NCBI GenBank assembly: GCA_029582155.1 | Contig: CM055899.1 | Coordinates: forward strand, 86,276,056 to 86,340,055 | Direction of reading: 5' to 3' | From: Panopea generosa | Taxonomy: Eukaryota > Mollusca > Bivalvia > Adapedonta > Hiatellidae | Length of the DNA: 64,000 bases | Shown here: piece after piece, positions 23,398 to 32,959 of the stretch | How positions within the stretch are numbered: the first letter of the stretch is position 1 | Layout: each line of letters opens with the position of its first letter | Notes under the pieces: generated by a model | What the model was told of the DNA's origin: nothing | Database searches by the model: none | What the model saw: only the letters and a program-made list of their open reading frames with translations | Made by a program: the position numbers and the translations under genes

Positions 23398-23930
23398 GGT
23401 GAAAGTTATTAATGGCAAGCTGTGGTTTTCTGTAATGTTATTCTGAGGTGTAATTCTTTTAAAAATACTACTTGTCCTGTAGGGTTAAGTGACCCACAAA
23501 AACATGTATACCCTTAATGAGGTGTTAATTTGACCTTCAGGTATTGTTTTGTAAAACTTCAAACAAGAAATTTACTCGTCCTGTCAGAATTCTTACTCGC
23601 TCTGTGGCGTGCTTAATGCAAGCAAGCTCAAGTGGAATTTGACATCCCTGTTGTAGTGCATGCAAACTACTTATACTACCAGTTGAGGTCATTTATGGTG
23701 GGGGTGTGGGGGGGGGGGAGGGTCAACTTTTCAAGGCGTTTCTAATCCATTGCTACACAAAATGCCACAGATAAATTCGGCACTTTTCTGTAATCTCTCA
23801 ACTGAGCACCAAGGCCACCTTTCACATTTATTCTTGTTAATTCATTTGTTGAGCCAATGCACTGGATAGAGCCATTACTGGGGAATGTTAATTATAACTT
23901 TATGAAACAAGTTATTACACCTTATACAAA
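23398..23930. other. No gene; G-rich tract at 23697-23722
   Basis: Mostly unremarkable sequence. The G-run (GGTGGGGGTG, then more than ten Gs, then AGGG) has at least four G-triplets within 26 bases, so it could form a G-quadruplex on the plus strand. It may also be just a slippage tract. Confidence 0.5.
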
Positions 23931-23931
23931 G

Positions 23932-24226
23932 CCAAGCCCCATAAGCCCAGTCGTCTGCACATCTATCAAACCTGGGGTCATGAGTTTGAAACCCCGCCCT
24001 GCCACAATCTGCATGATGAATGATATAATTATGACATTGCGTCTCATTATCATTTTTATCTCACCGCCGATTAAAGTGAGAAAATTATCAGTTACTTGCG
24101 GAGATTGGATGTGCTCGAGTACTAGTTAACCTTCCAGGATCCCAGGAAACAGTGGTTAAGTTAGCTGATCATCTGTTAGCCCTCACTGGCATCAAAATGA
24201 CCCTAAATATTCAATTCATTCAACTT
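23932..24226 (+). mobile_element. SINE A, near full length (A5)
   Basis: The head runs CCCAGTCGTCTGCACATCTA, CCTGGGGTCATGAGTTTGAA, ACCCC (B-box region). The body has GATGAATGATATAATTATGA, AAAGTGAGAAAATTATCAGT, TTGCGGAGATTGGATGTGC, CCAGGATCCCAGGAAACAG and CTGATCATCTGTTAGCCCT, with the tail AATATTCAATTCATTCAAC. SINE B2 follows directly in the opposite orientation. Confidence 0.88.
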
Positions 24227-24228
24227 AT

Positions 24229-24467
24229 ACAAATCATGCTTGAAGTCTCCCTGGGTAGAACCAGTACCAAGCATATGCAGAAAAAGTGTCTTGCTCAAGG
24301 ACATAACAAATTGCCCAATTTGTGCAGTAAGGTACCATGTGTATATGAAATGAGTAGGCACTTGGTACCTTATTGCACCAATGAGGCGATACAGCCGTGG
24401 CGGAGGATTAAACTAATGACCCTCCGATCACGGAGTTGATGCTTTACCACTGGGCCATGTGCTCCTT
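24229..24467 (-). mobile_element. SINE B long form (B2), minus strand
   Basis: On the minus strand: GGAGCACATGGCCCAGTGGT (A box), GATCGGAGGGTCATTAGTTT then AATCCTCCGCCACGGC (B box), then about 85 extra bases with an inverted repeat (GTGCAATAAGGTACCAAGTG and CATGGTACCTTACTGCAC). The shared 3' body follows: TGTCCTTGAGCAAGACACTT, TTGGTACTGGTTCTACCCAG. The hairpin insert is absent from B1 at 39.58 kb. The last ~35 bases of the family tail are missing. Confidence 0.85.
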
Positions 24468-25229
24468 ATTTAGAATTGAATCTAAATTTTAACCCGTTAC
24501 CTTAGGCAGCCGACACCCTATCTACTACACCACTATCCCACAAACATTCATTAAATAAAATATCATTAGCATGCATAATATGCATTGGTGGTTTTGCGGG
24601 TGAGATTCCAAACTCAATTTTAAAGTCCATCATTTTCAGACAAATTTTTTGAAAAAGACCAAAGCAGACTTCTTTTTGCTATTTTGTCGAGATCTCTTTC
24701 TGAAAAGTCCGGATACAAATACTGTGCATAGTTGCGTAACAAAAATAATTCAAAATAAGGCTATGTTTTTAAATTTAAAATTCTAAAGTATGAAAGAAAA
24801 TGTATTGATGTTTATAAGTTCACGGTAGCAGACGTTACTAATAAACATAACATGCAGTGGCTGTGTGTTTTACTCATCACTACAGAATGGATCAACGAAA
24901 GGTTCTGCATATTGCAAATATTGTGAGGGAGGAAGCAGATACTGAAGTCTGCTTAATCAATCATATCAATTGCTACATCAATATATCATTAGTTATAATG
25001 ACACTTAGCTCAATGAAAAAATACGGGGAACCATTTTGTGTTATGAATTATTATAGTTCGGTTCCCAGTTAGGTACCTATAAATTTAAAATAAAAGTAGT
25101 AAAATTGTAAGATATAGAAGTTAAACTATTATGTAAAATGTTCATAAAATAATACAAATAATATTAACATAAACCTTACCGTTAAATAAAAAGAAATGGA
25201 GTGAAATTTTGTTGCTTTATGAAACATTT
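24468..25229. other. No recognised feature
   Basis: Includes a 71-codon frame at 24857-25072 with no recognisable motif. CCCGTTACCTTAGGCAGCCG near 24492 has a tRNA-like flavour but no complete A or B box. Confidence 0.45.
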
Positions 25230-25415
25230 AAGGAGTGTGATAGTGGATAGAGTATTGGCTGCTCATGCCAGAGGTTGCGGGTTCGATCCCCAGCTCGACA
25301 TAATGCTGCTCAAATACTCAGTACTGGTTCCACTCTGGAAGTGGACTTGAGAACGGTTCATAAGCGTCTCTGCAATCAAACTAAAACAAATGTGTATATA
25401 ACCTTTAAAAAGAAG
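25230..25415 (+). mobile_element. SINE C, full length (C1)
   Basis: The tRNA-like head has the A box TAGTGGATAGAGTATTGG (about 25241) and a canonical B box GGTTCGATCCC (25280-25290). The body has CTCAGTACTGGTTCCACTCT, GGACTTGAGAACGGTTCATA, AGCGTCTCTGCAATCAAACT and an A-rich end. This plain copy is the reference for the expanded relatives at 28.2 and 41.7 kb. Confidence 0.85.
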
Positions 25416-25737
25416 AATTAATAGAGTGAAAACTATTTAAAACGAAAAATAAAATATTCCACAATTCCCTCCATACAAGATTAGCTTTATAAAGTCTTGT
25501 TTCTTTTATTTGCAACATTATAATTTCACGAGTACACTCCTTATTCAGTTGAAGATTTCATTTGTAAATTCTGCTCATCAAATTAAGCATTGATCCATTG
25601 AGAGACATATCTTACAATAAACTTGTAAAATCACCTTACCATACAAATGACACCATTTTCCATTGGTTGATTATTGTCACATGTATTCATTGTTACTAAA
25701 ATAGAAACTACTGTAACAATTAACTAATGTTAAAGCC
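25416..25737. other. AT-rich; dispersed-repeat match at 25598-25685
   Basis: GAGACATATCTTACAATAAA, CTTGTAAAATCACC, TTACCATACAAATGACACCA and GTCACATG resemble 32205-32295 (GTCATATCTTTATATGAA, CTTGTTAAATTGCC, GTCACATG) at roughly two thirds identity. The class is unknown. Confidence 0.45.
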
Positions 25738-25850
25738 AATTTCTTCCCCCCTAATTCTTTCCCCAGGGAAGAAATCAGCTAGTCAATTCCTTCCCTGGGG
25801 AAGAAATAAACTAGCTAATTCCTTCCCTGGGAAGGAAATCAGTTAGCTAC
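25738..25850. repeat. 32-bp tandem repeat with palindromic core, 3 copies
   Basis: Units start at 25753, 25785 and 25817, preceded by a partial unit. Each holds a near-palindrome (TTCCCCAGGGAA; TTCCCTGGGGAA; TTCCCTGGGAA) followed by GAAATMARMTAGC. Tandem palindromes could pair within or between units. Confidence 0.85.
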
Positions 25851-26750
25851 ACATTTGCAGATTAAGCTAATAAACAGTTACAAGCTTCCCTTCATAAAGT
25901 ATTTCATAACCGACAGTCCCTTATATAAAAATAAGGCATTTGCTGTCAGTACAATTGTCAGAGCAAAACTTCTGTGCAAAACAAACTTATTCTTTTTTTA
26001 AATTGTTTGTACCTTATAGTCATTCAGAGTTCAATATTGCAAACATAATTTTTTTAACTGACAACTAAAATGTGTGAACAGTATTATCATCTTTGTTTTC
26101 ACAGATTGATTATTCTTGCACACTTGATAAGGATATCTGCATTTTTACTGGGGCTAGATATTTCTATTTCACCCTAGGGCCAAACTAAAACTCTCGCGCT
26201 GTGACACTGGAACCATCTTGATGACATATGTATAAAATATATGATGTAAATCATATAATCAAACATTTTAAAAGCGGTTGTTGTAAAATCTTTAATGATA
26301 AATCAAGTTAAAATAATTATTCAGTATGTTTGGTTTGCAAGAAAAAGAATCATTCATGGGTTTTCCGGTTCAGATTGAAAATTCATTCCCTTGGGATGAC
26401 TGTTTTCGCAAGAACTCTGCAGAGATATAATTCTTTGATTCGATCATTATAAAACAAGAAGTGGTTTCAAAATTAATATGGTCTTTATCACTAGTATTTC
26501 TTACAGATGTAATGTTATGTGTGTAATTGGATTACATGGGTATAATTATATAGCCAAATCTTATATGAGGCTGGACATCTACTGGAACCAGGCTCCTGTT
26601 TTACCAAATCTTTCTTAAAGATGCAGCACCTATAAGTTTCTGTTACTTCATATAGATGCCTTTGGACACCTCTAATATAGACGCCTTTGGACACCTTATA
26701 AAGAAGGCTTTTGAATTATTGGGTGGATTATGTTCATATTAACTGACAGA
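25851..26750. other. No gene; 25-bp duplication at 26651-26700
   Basis: Two tandem copies of TATAGAYGCCTTTGGACACC plus five bases lie at 26651-26700. Otherwise plain AT-rich sequence with no frame, SINE head or transposon end. Confidence 0.5.
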
Positions 26751-26754
26751 GTGT

Positions 26755-26819
26755 AAAACAGTGCAGGAAGTGTTCAGACTGCTCGTTACAAGCAATCTGA
26801 ACACTTCCTGCACTGTTTT
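26755..26819. other. 29-bp near-perfect hairpin, 7-base loop
   Basis: The arms at 26755-26783 and 26791-26819 are inverted repeats matching at 28 of 29 positions. The inner part of arm 1 reads GCAGGAAGTGTTCAGACTGC. The one mismatch is an A-C pair in a plus transcript but a G-U pair in a minus transcript. The 65-base size is in the range of animal pre-miRNAs, though such perfect pairing is more typical of a young inverted duplication or a snap-back transposon remnant. Confidence 0.7.
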
Positions 26820-26829
26820 CAAAGGCCTT

Positions 26830-27360
26830 CTGTGATTGGTGCGGGAAAATGTGTATCTATGGAGTAAAGGGGTTAAGTAAATAATGGTAAGTTTAATGAA
26901 TCACAAAGATGAAGGTCCCATCCAAAGATAATGGTTGATACTGTCCTTATAGTTTATCTTATTTATGAAAATTTTGTTATTACACAGGTTGGCATTTTCA
27001 GTTTTATTCATCAATGTTTTAGCATAACCCGATACTTGCCACTGAATGACTTCATCGCGAGCTGCAATTTAGTATTTGGTCAACAAAATCAAAGAATTTT
27101 ACACCATTAGACAAAATACAATACAAGTTATTGAACAGAATATCCATAACATATATTTGATATAAATGTGCAGCTTAACTGATAAGATAAAAAAAATATT
27201 GAGATATAGATGAGGCCTCTTTAAGTTTTACTTAAAAACGTAAATTGATGATGACTGGTTATTTATCTATTATACTATCAGTATCAATGAAACCGTAAGC
27301 AGTTTTAATGGAACCAGTCTAAAATCATGATCACATGACTGCTTTCATAGATTTAAGTTT
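26830..27360. other. No recognised feature
   Basis: AT-rich sequence with no array, no long frame and no terminal repeat. Confidence 0.5.
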
Positions 27361-27362
27361 TA

Positions 27363-27778
27363 AAGGGATTATATTGGCATTTTACCGTCAATTCCCTGTC
27401 CTAAATACACACGCCCAGCATGAAAATACACTTACAACTTAGAGATATACGCGTCTAAAGTGTCTAATTGCATAACTTCTTTATTACAAACATCGGGTTT
27501 CTGTAGCCATGTTTTTGATTTTGTTTACATTTGTAATTTTCAATGAACTGCTTTCGGGAGTCTGATCAATCATTGGATAACATTGTGAAGACTTGTTCCC
27601 GATCTGGTTTTCCAAGCTTTGTCCGGGAAGTTACGGAGTTCAATGCAAACACTGCGCAATGTTTTATTGCGAGACGTATTAAAGTTTTGGCCAATATGCA
27701 ATTACTGTTAATTTGATCTGCATACAGGAAAAGTCTGGATTAACAACGTGTTTGTGTTACTTACCAATATAATCCCTT
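27363..27778. mobile_element. MITE, ~416 bp, TIR AAGGGATTATATTGG, TA flanks
   Basis: The left end TAAAGGGATTATATTGG (27361-27377) is a perfect inverted match of CCAATATAATCCCTTTA (27764-27780). TA on both sides fits a TA target duplication, as in Tc1/mariner-group MITEs. The interior has no transposase frame. It is somewhat richer in GC than its flanks. Confidence 0.8.
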
Positions 27779-27780
27779 TA

Positions 27781-28174
27781 TAGTATATACTTAAATAATG
27801 TTTGTAAAATAGAAGCCTCATGTCTGTGGCTGACGATTAACCAGTAACCGGCTACTGGTACAGTTTCAACACTAATAGAAACAGAAATAAATTCACTTCT
27901 ATCTTTGTTAATTGTAATGACAGACTCAGAAAATCTTGTTTTTTGTTGTAAACAGTATTTTGATTGGTTAATTGATAGCAGGATGTATAAACCAACATAT
28001 TTCTTAACTTTCCTACTTTATATGTTTTGTATTGATGTTCAAGCAGAGGTCAAAACATAATATACATCTAGTAATCTAGTAACAAAGGAGAGTGCCAAAA
28101 CAGACAATATCCCGACATTTAAGTTGCCCCACAGAGGTTACACTACGAGTTATTCAGCTTATTACATATACCTT
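27781..28174. other. No gene; small palindrome at 27839-27859
   Basis: ACCAGTA and TACTGGT flank ACCGGC. The rest is unstructured AT-rich sequence. Confidence 0.45.
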
Positions 28175-28545
28175 AAAACAGAGTGGTAGTGCAGAGGACA
28201 GAAGGTTGGCCACTCACAATGTGGGTTCAATTCCTGGCTTGAACCGCTGGCCTCCCAAAAAACAACACTCAGTACAGGTTCTACCAAATAAAACAACACT
28301 CAGTACAGGTTCTACCAAAAAGAACAACACTCAGTACAGATTCTACCAAAAAAAAAGAGAACAACACTTAGTACAGGTTCTACCAAAAAAAACAACAACA
28401 ACACTCAGTACAGGTTCTACCAAAAAAACAATCAGTACAGGTTCTACTCAGTACAGGTTCACTACCCAAGAAATGGAGTTGAGAGCCATTCATATAAGCT
28501 CTGTCAGCTAATTTCACAATCAACCTAAAATAAATGAGTACAAAT
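28175..28545 (+). mobile_element. SINE C (C2) with internal tandem expansion
   Basis: The head is GAGTGGTAGTGCAGAGGACA (A-box-like) and GGGTTCAATTCCTGG (B box, about 28223). The family word CTCAGTACAGGTTCTACC, single in C1, then occurs about seven times (28255-28463) at 16-38-base spacing, separated by growing A/C-rich linkers. The usual 3' end follows: AAATGGAGTTGAGAGCC, ATTCATATAAGCTCTGTCAG, CACAATCAACCTAAAATAAA. A 139-codon frame crosses it but is SINE sequence. Confidence 0.85.
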
Positions 28546-29317
28546 ACGTTAAAGAAAGTCGAGAAACTTAATAATGATAATAATAGTTGATTGTATGGTT
28601 ACAATATATCGTTCTGATCATCAGTGTATGCACCTATCTCTCTCCTCTCAATGGACTGCTACTGTATAGCTTATTAATAATAATGTAGATGAGAACAAAA
28701 AAAAACAAGTTTATCAGTTCCTGAGCCTATTGCACAAACATTCATAAACTATCAAAACCATTCTTCCACAGTTTTCGCATATCAATAAATAATTAGAACA
28801 GCAGTTGATCTAATCAAACTCCATGAGAAACTATTATTCCACAGTTTTCAGTACATACCTCTCCATCAACGATGGGTGGTTTTTCTCCTCAAGTTATCCT
28901 GCACGTTATCACAATTTTCAGATGGCTTCGGGGGTAAAACAATGGGGTGACTGCACAAATATTTATTGTTTAATTATATTTTTTATAGACATCGAGTTCA
29001 GGAATAAATGGGTCACCAACGAGTTCAGGAATAAGTATGTCAACCATGACATGTAGTTATTAGACATAATTTATTCCATTTATACATGAAGTTGTCAAGT
29101 TCCTTCTCATTTCATATACACTTGGCACGGTGTATACTTTATATATAGACTGAGAGTTCAGTAAAGAAATTATATATACATAAATATATATAAAGGAAGA
29201 TAAATGGAATCACAACACCGGTATTTCCGAATTTTGGTATCTTTTTGGATATACTTTCCAATATATGATAAATACTGTTAACAACCTGGAATCAATTTAC
29301 AGACCAGACTACGGTGA
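28546..29317. other. No gene; TA-rich tract and 26-bp duplication
   Basis: CGAGTTCAGGAATAARTRKG is duplicated at about 28992 and 29018. A TATATA-rich tract lies near 29165-29195. The 77-codon frame at 28823-29056 has no recognisable motif. Confidence 0.45.
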
Positions 29318-29872
29318 GCACGCTTAGCTAGAATGCATACCAATGTAGGTAGCTTAGCTAAAATATAAACTTAGGTAGGTAGCTTAGCTAGAATACAAAC
29401 CAAGGTAGGCAACTTAGCTAGAATGTAAACCAAGGTAGGTAGCTTAGCTTAGCTAGAATGCAAACCATAAAAGGTAGGTAGCTTAGCTCGAATGCAAACC
29501 AAGGTAGGTAGATCAGCTAAAATGCAAACCAAGGTAGGTAGCTTAGCTAGAATGTAAACCAAGGTAGGTAGCTCAGATAGAATGCAAACCAAGGTAGGTA
29601 GCTCAGCTAGAATGTAAACCAAGGTAGGTAGCTCAGCTAGAATGTAGACCAAGGCAGGTAGCTTAGCTAGAATGCAAACCAAGATAGGTAGCTCAGCTAG
29701 AATGCAAACCAAGGTAGGTAGCTCAGCTAGAATGCAAACCAAGGCAAGTAGCTCAGCTAAAAAGCAAACCAAGGCAGGTAGGTCAGCTAGAATGCAAACC
29801 AAGGTAGGTAGCTCAGCTAGAATGCAAACCAAGGTAAGTAGCTCAGGTAAAATGTAAACCAAGGTAGGTAGC
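29318..29872. repeat. 30-bp minisatellite, ~18 copies, A-box-like
   Basis: The unit is GGTAGGTAGCTCAGCTAGAA then TGCAAACCAA. TAGCTCAGCTAG resembles a tRNA/SINE A box (TRGCNNAGYNGG). The array ends by running, in register, into GGTAGCTCAATCGGTAACAC, the head of the SINE A copy at 29866. The unit is 10 codons, giving a 145-codon minus-strand frame (LPTLVCILAE units) as a by-product. Confidence 0.92.
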
Positions 29873-30020
29873 TCAATCGGTAACACGTCTGATTGTCAAT
29901 CCTGGGGTCGTGACTTTAAAACCACATCCAGCCACAGTCTCTGTGATGATTTGTCAGGAGTCTCCCACTCCTGAATATATGGTGAAGTAGTCAGTGACTT
30001 GCAGATGAAAAACATATGTA
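29866..30020 (+). mobile_element. SINE A, variant copy (A6)
   Basis: TAGCTCAATCGGTAACACGT, CTGATTGTCAATCCTGGGGT, GTGACTTTAAAACC, then CACAGTCTCTGTGATGATTT, GTCTCCCACTCCTGAATATA and AGTCAGTGACTTGCAGATGA. It belongs to the same variant as A1 at 2.53 kb and lacks the canonical 3' half (no CAGGATCCCAGGAAA). It adjoins the 30-bp array. Confidence 0.8.
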
Positions 30021-30522
30021 TTGAGCTTTTATGAATGATGGAGGCATATGAAATAGAGCTTTACTGAGCTTTTACAAATGATTGGGCACATAAAAAACAG
30101 CTTAATTGAGCTTTTAAAGCTGAGATAAAATGTGATTTTTAGTTATTATCCATTTCATCATTTTTCATTATGTTTGTCAGCTTGTGAAATTAAAATATTT
30201 ACTTTGAGGTAAACATCAAAAGTGAATTTTGGTTACACAGACTTGACTAACTGGGAGAAAAAGTTTTTTTAGAAATGTTTATTTCAAATATTATTTACTG
30301 TGAGAAATATTGAAATTAGATTTACTGCCAGAAATTAGTTTTTAAACTATTATTTACAGACTCAATTTACTTCAAAGTATAATAATACAGATGCGATTCA
30401 CTGTAAGAAATATCAAATGTTATTAACTGTGAAATGAACTATATCAGAATGATGTAATTTACTGTGATAATTAGAAACTTTATATACAGATGTGATATTT
30501 AGCGAGAACATTAAATATAAAG
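30021..30522. other. Degenerate short repeats, no gene
   Basis: At 30018-30122 about 2.5 copies of a ~45-base unit contain TTGAGCTTTTA. At 30260-30510 the words TTTACTGTGAGAAATATT and TGTGAT recur irregularly. These look like decayed arrays. Confidence 0.45.
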
Positions 30523-30570
30523 AAATATACTGAACAGAACAGCTAACCGGCCACCTGACATTTTATGTAA
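30523..30570 (+). mobile_element. Left-end fragment of the 15.85-kb MITE family
   Basis: TACTGAACAGAACAGCTAAC is followed by CGGCCACCTGACATTTTATG. The first part equals the inverted right end of the 15.85-kb element, and the second its left subterminal sequence. The partner end is not found before the next MITE at 30.75 kb. Confidence 0.5.
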
Positions 30571-30753
30571 GTATCAAAGTTAGTGCTGCACGTGCAAAAC
30601 AAACATTTTGTGCCAAACAATGCGCACAAGTAATTGTAAAGAATTTTGCAATCCGGCTCAGTAAAATCAATATCTCCTTTCAATTATCTACACTTCCATT
30701 CATCTCAAAATCAAAATTCTTACTGTACTGTAAGTTTTTATCAGAATGTTAAC

Positions 30754-31219
30754 GTCTCACTACACAGTTACCCCCTTTTTTCCCCGCAGTAACATGATTC
30801 TTACGCTAAAAAAAAAAGTCCTATGTAATTTGATTTTGAAATATTTCCAAAATAGTTCATAGTGATATGATTTCTTGCTGCATATGAGTAAGGCAAAAGC
30901 TGGCATAGCATATACTGCAATAGGACATCACTGGTGTTAAAAAAGTGACTTCTATAGGATTTCAACATATGCATGAACAAAAATTAATGAGCATTTAAGG
31001 ATGTCTTTTCTTTTAAAAATCTTTGGGCATCACTGTACCCTCTTTCAAAAGAAACAAGCTGGTCAACCTACCAGTTATTGTGCATTTTTATGTAGGTATA
31101 CATTCCTACTATGAAAAAAAAATACTTTAAAATAAATTCTATGTGGAACTTCCTTTTTTTAACATGGAAATCCTAGACCTTATTTCATATAGAAAAAAAA
31201 TTCAACTGTGTAGTGAGAC
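30754..31219. mobile_element. MITE-like element, ~466 bp, 16-bp perfect TIRs
   Basis: GTCTCACTACACAGTT (30754-30769) and its exact inverse AACTGTGTAGTGAGAC (31204-31219). The subterminal regions are C/T-rich on the left and A-rich on the right. The interior is AT-rich with no long frame. No clear target duplication, so superfamily is open. Confidence 0.7.
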
Positions 31220-31246
31220 CTGTACAAGCATCAGGATGCATGCTAT

Positions 31247-31438
31247 ATGTACCTGAAGTGTAAAATTGATCCCCATTCTGCTGAAAAGGAAAACAATGTT
31301 GACATTAAGAATAACTGGAAAAACACAGCCATTCATGAATTCATGTCTAAAAATAGAACAGCAGTACAACAGTACGATCTGGATCTCCCCAGGCTAAAGA
31401 GTGATGTACCCAATTGCTTAAATGATATTATTAATTAG
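31247..31438 (+). CDS. Unrecognised 63-codon open frame
   Basis: A hydrophilic stretch rich in Asn, Lys and Asp (ending LKSDVPNCLNDIIN) lies in a locally less AT-rich patch outside any array. I recognise no domain. It could be an old transposon-derived or exon fragment, or a chance frame. Confidence 0.12.
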   Translation: MYLKCKIDPHSAEKENNVDIKNNWKNTAIHEFMSKNRTAVQQYDLDLPRLKSDVPNCLNDIIN

Positions 31439-32959
31439 CAGGCAATATGGATTGTACATGGAAAAATGCAATATACAGCATTCCTGCAGGTGTTGTTTAT
31501 GCACTAATCGACAGAATATATCACGGGTTCTGACCAATCCTTTAATTAGTCTGCCATTATCCTTGCTTTATTTCACTATCCAATTAAGTTAACAATTATG
31601 AGACTGTATTAATCCAGATTTATTGCTCTGTAATTGTCAGAAATAAATTAAGATTGAGAACAAAACAATAAAGTCATTTTGTTAGGCATCAACAAATGCC
31701 ACAATTTCTAAATGAAACCACCAGGAGAAGGCATATTTCTAAAGCACTACCACATTTCATCACAAGAACATGTTGCACATAAGGAGAAGGCAAATAGGTA
31801 CACAATTATGTAAATACTTACAGGTTATTTGCTATATATTGTATAACTGATTCAATCATACACTTCTTCATCAATTGCCCAATCTTTTCATAATATGGCC
31901 ACTTTTCTTACATTTGACCACATTTTTATTGAATGCTCTTTGACCACTGTGTTTTCATTTTGCCACTTTTTTATTAGTTTAAACATAATTATATTATTGC
32001 CAAATAAACACATATTAAGGTATAATATCATGTTGTGAATATGAATCTTATATCTAAGGGAAACGAGTCTGACTTGCATGCACTAACGTTATTTTATATA
32101 TTAAAAACACTTACTTATAATCAGTTGCTACCTAAAGAAACATAAATGCTCCTTAGACAGCAGACTATTTCCTCGCTTACTCCACATTAAACAACCTATT
32201 TACTTTTTGAGTGTCATATCTTTATATGAACTTGTTAAATTGCCTAACCATACACAAAACCAGTTTTTATTGGTCAACAGCAGTCACATGCCACATTTTG
32301 TCTCAGTCATCCAATGGTGCTGTCAGCAAGAAATAAGTAAATTCAATAAATGGACAATTCAAAACTGATGTATCTGCATATAGGAGTAAAGCAGGAGATA
32401 TGACAATTTTGCACCCAACACTGAAAATGCCTATATACATATATCACAAATAAAATAATTGTCATGACTCCAACACAGATACAAGGAATTGAAGACTTTT
32501 TTACACAAAAATATTGCCAGAAAAAAGAGAAAGTAAACACTAATCCACCAAAAAATCAATTTATTGTGGTAGTCTTTTGTATTATAACCTTCCAAACAAA
32601 AAATGACATAAGCTTATTTTTTTTGTCTATGATGGGAGTGTCATTACTTGGGATTGTCAAAAAGTGTTTTGCAAATATTCCCCCCTCTCCCACTTTACTG
32701 TATCAATGCTGGCATCTACCAGATGGTACATGTAATGACAATGACATCTTCTGATTACCAAAGTAACAGTTAATTGCTATAACAACTGAAGAAGCAAATA
32801 TTTGTGGTTTGTGACACTTTGCCATCTTGCAATATGTGAATATGTCTTCATCACATCTGTATGGCTGGTTGAGGCAGCAAATCTCATAAAATTATCTAAA
32901 CCTTCATAACGTAGCATCTGTATTGCAAAGTACAAAATTAATATTGGTATTTGGGTGGA
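31439..32959. other. AT-rich; no gene recognised
   Basis: 32205-32295 matches the dispersed repeat at 25598-25685 loosely. Frames of 63-96 codons on both strands have no recognisable motif. No array or terminal repeat seen. Confidence 0.45.

Noticed and set aside
25230-25310. A tRNA gene at the SINE C1 head
   Set aside because: The B box is canonical, but the acceptor stem halves do not pair and a SINE body shared with 28.2 kb follows.
27839-27859. Operator-like palindrome ACCAGTA...TACTGGT
   Set aside because: Short and isolated with no nearby gene; likely chance.
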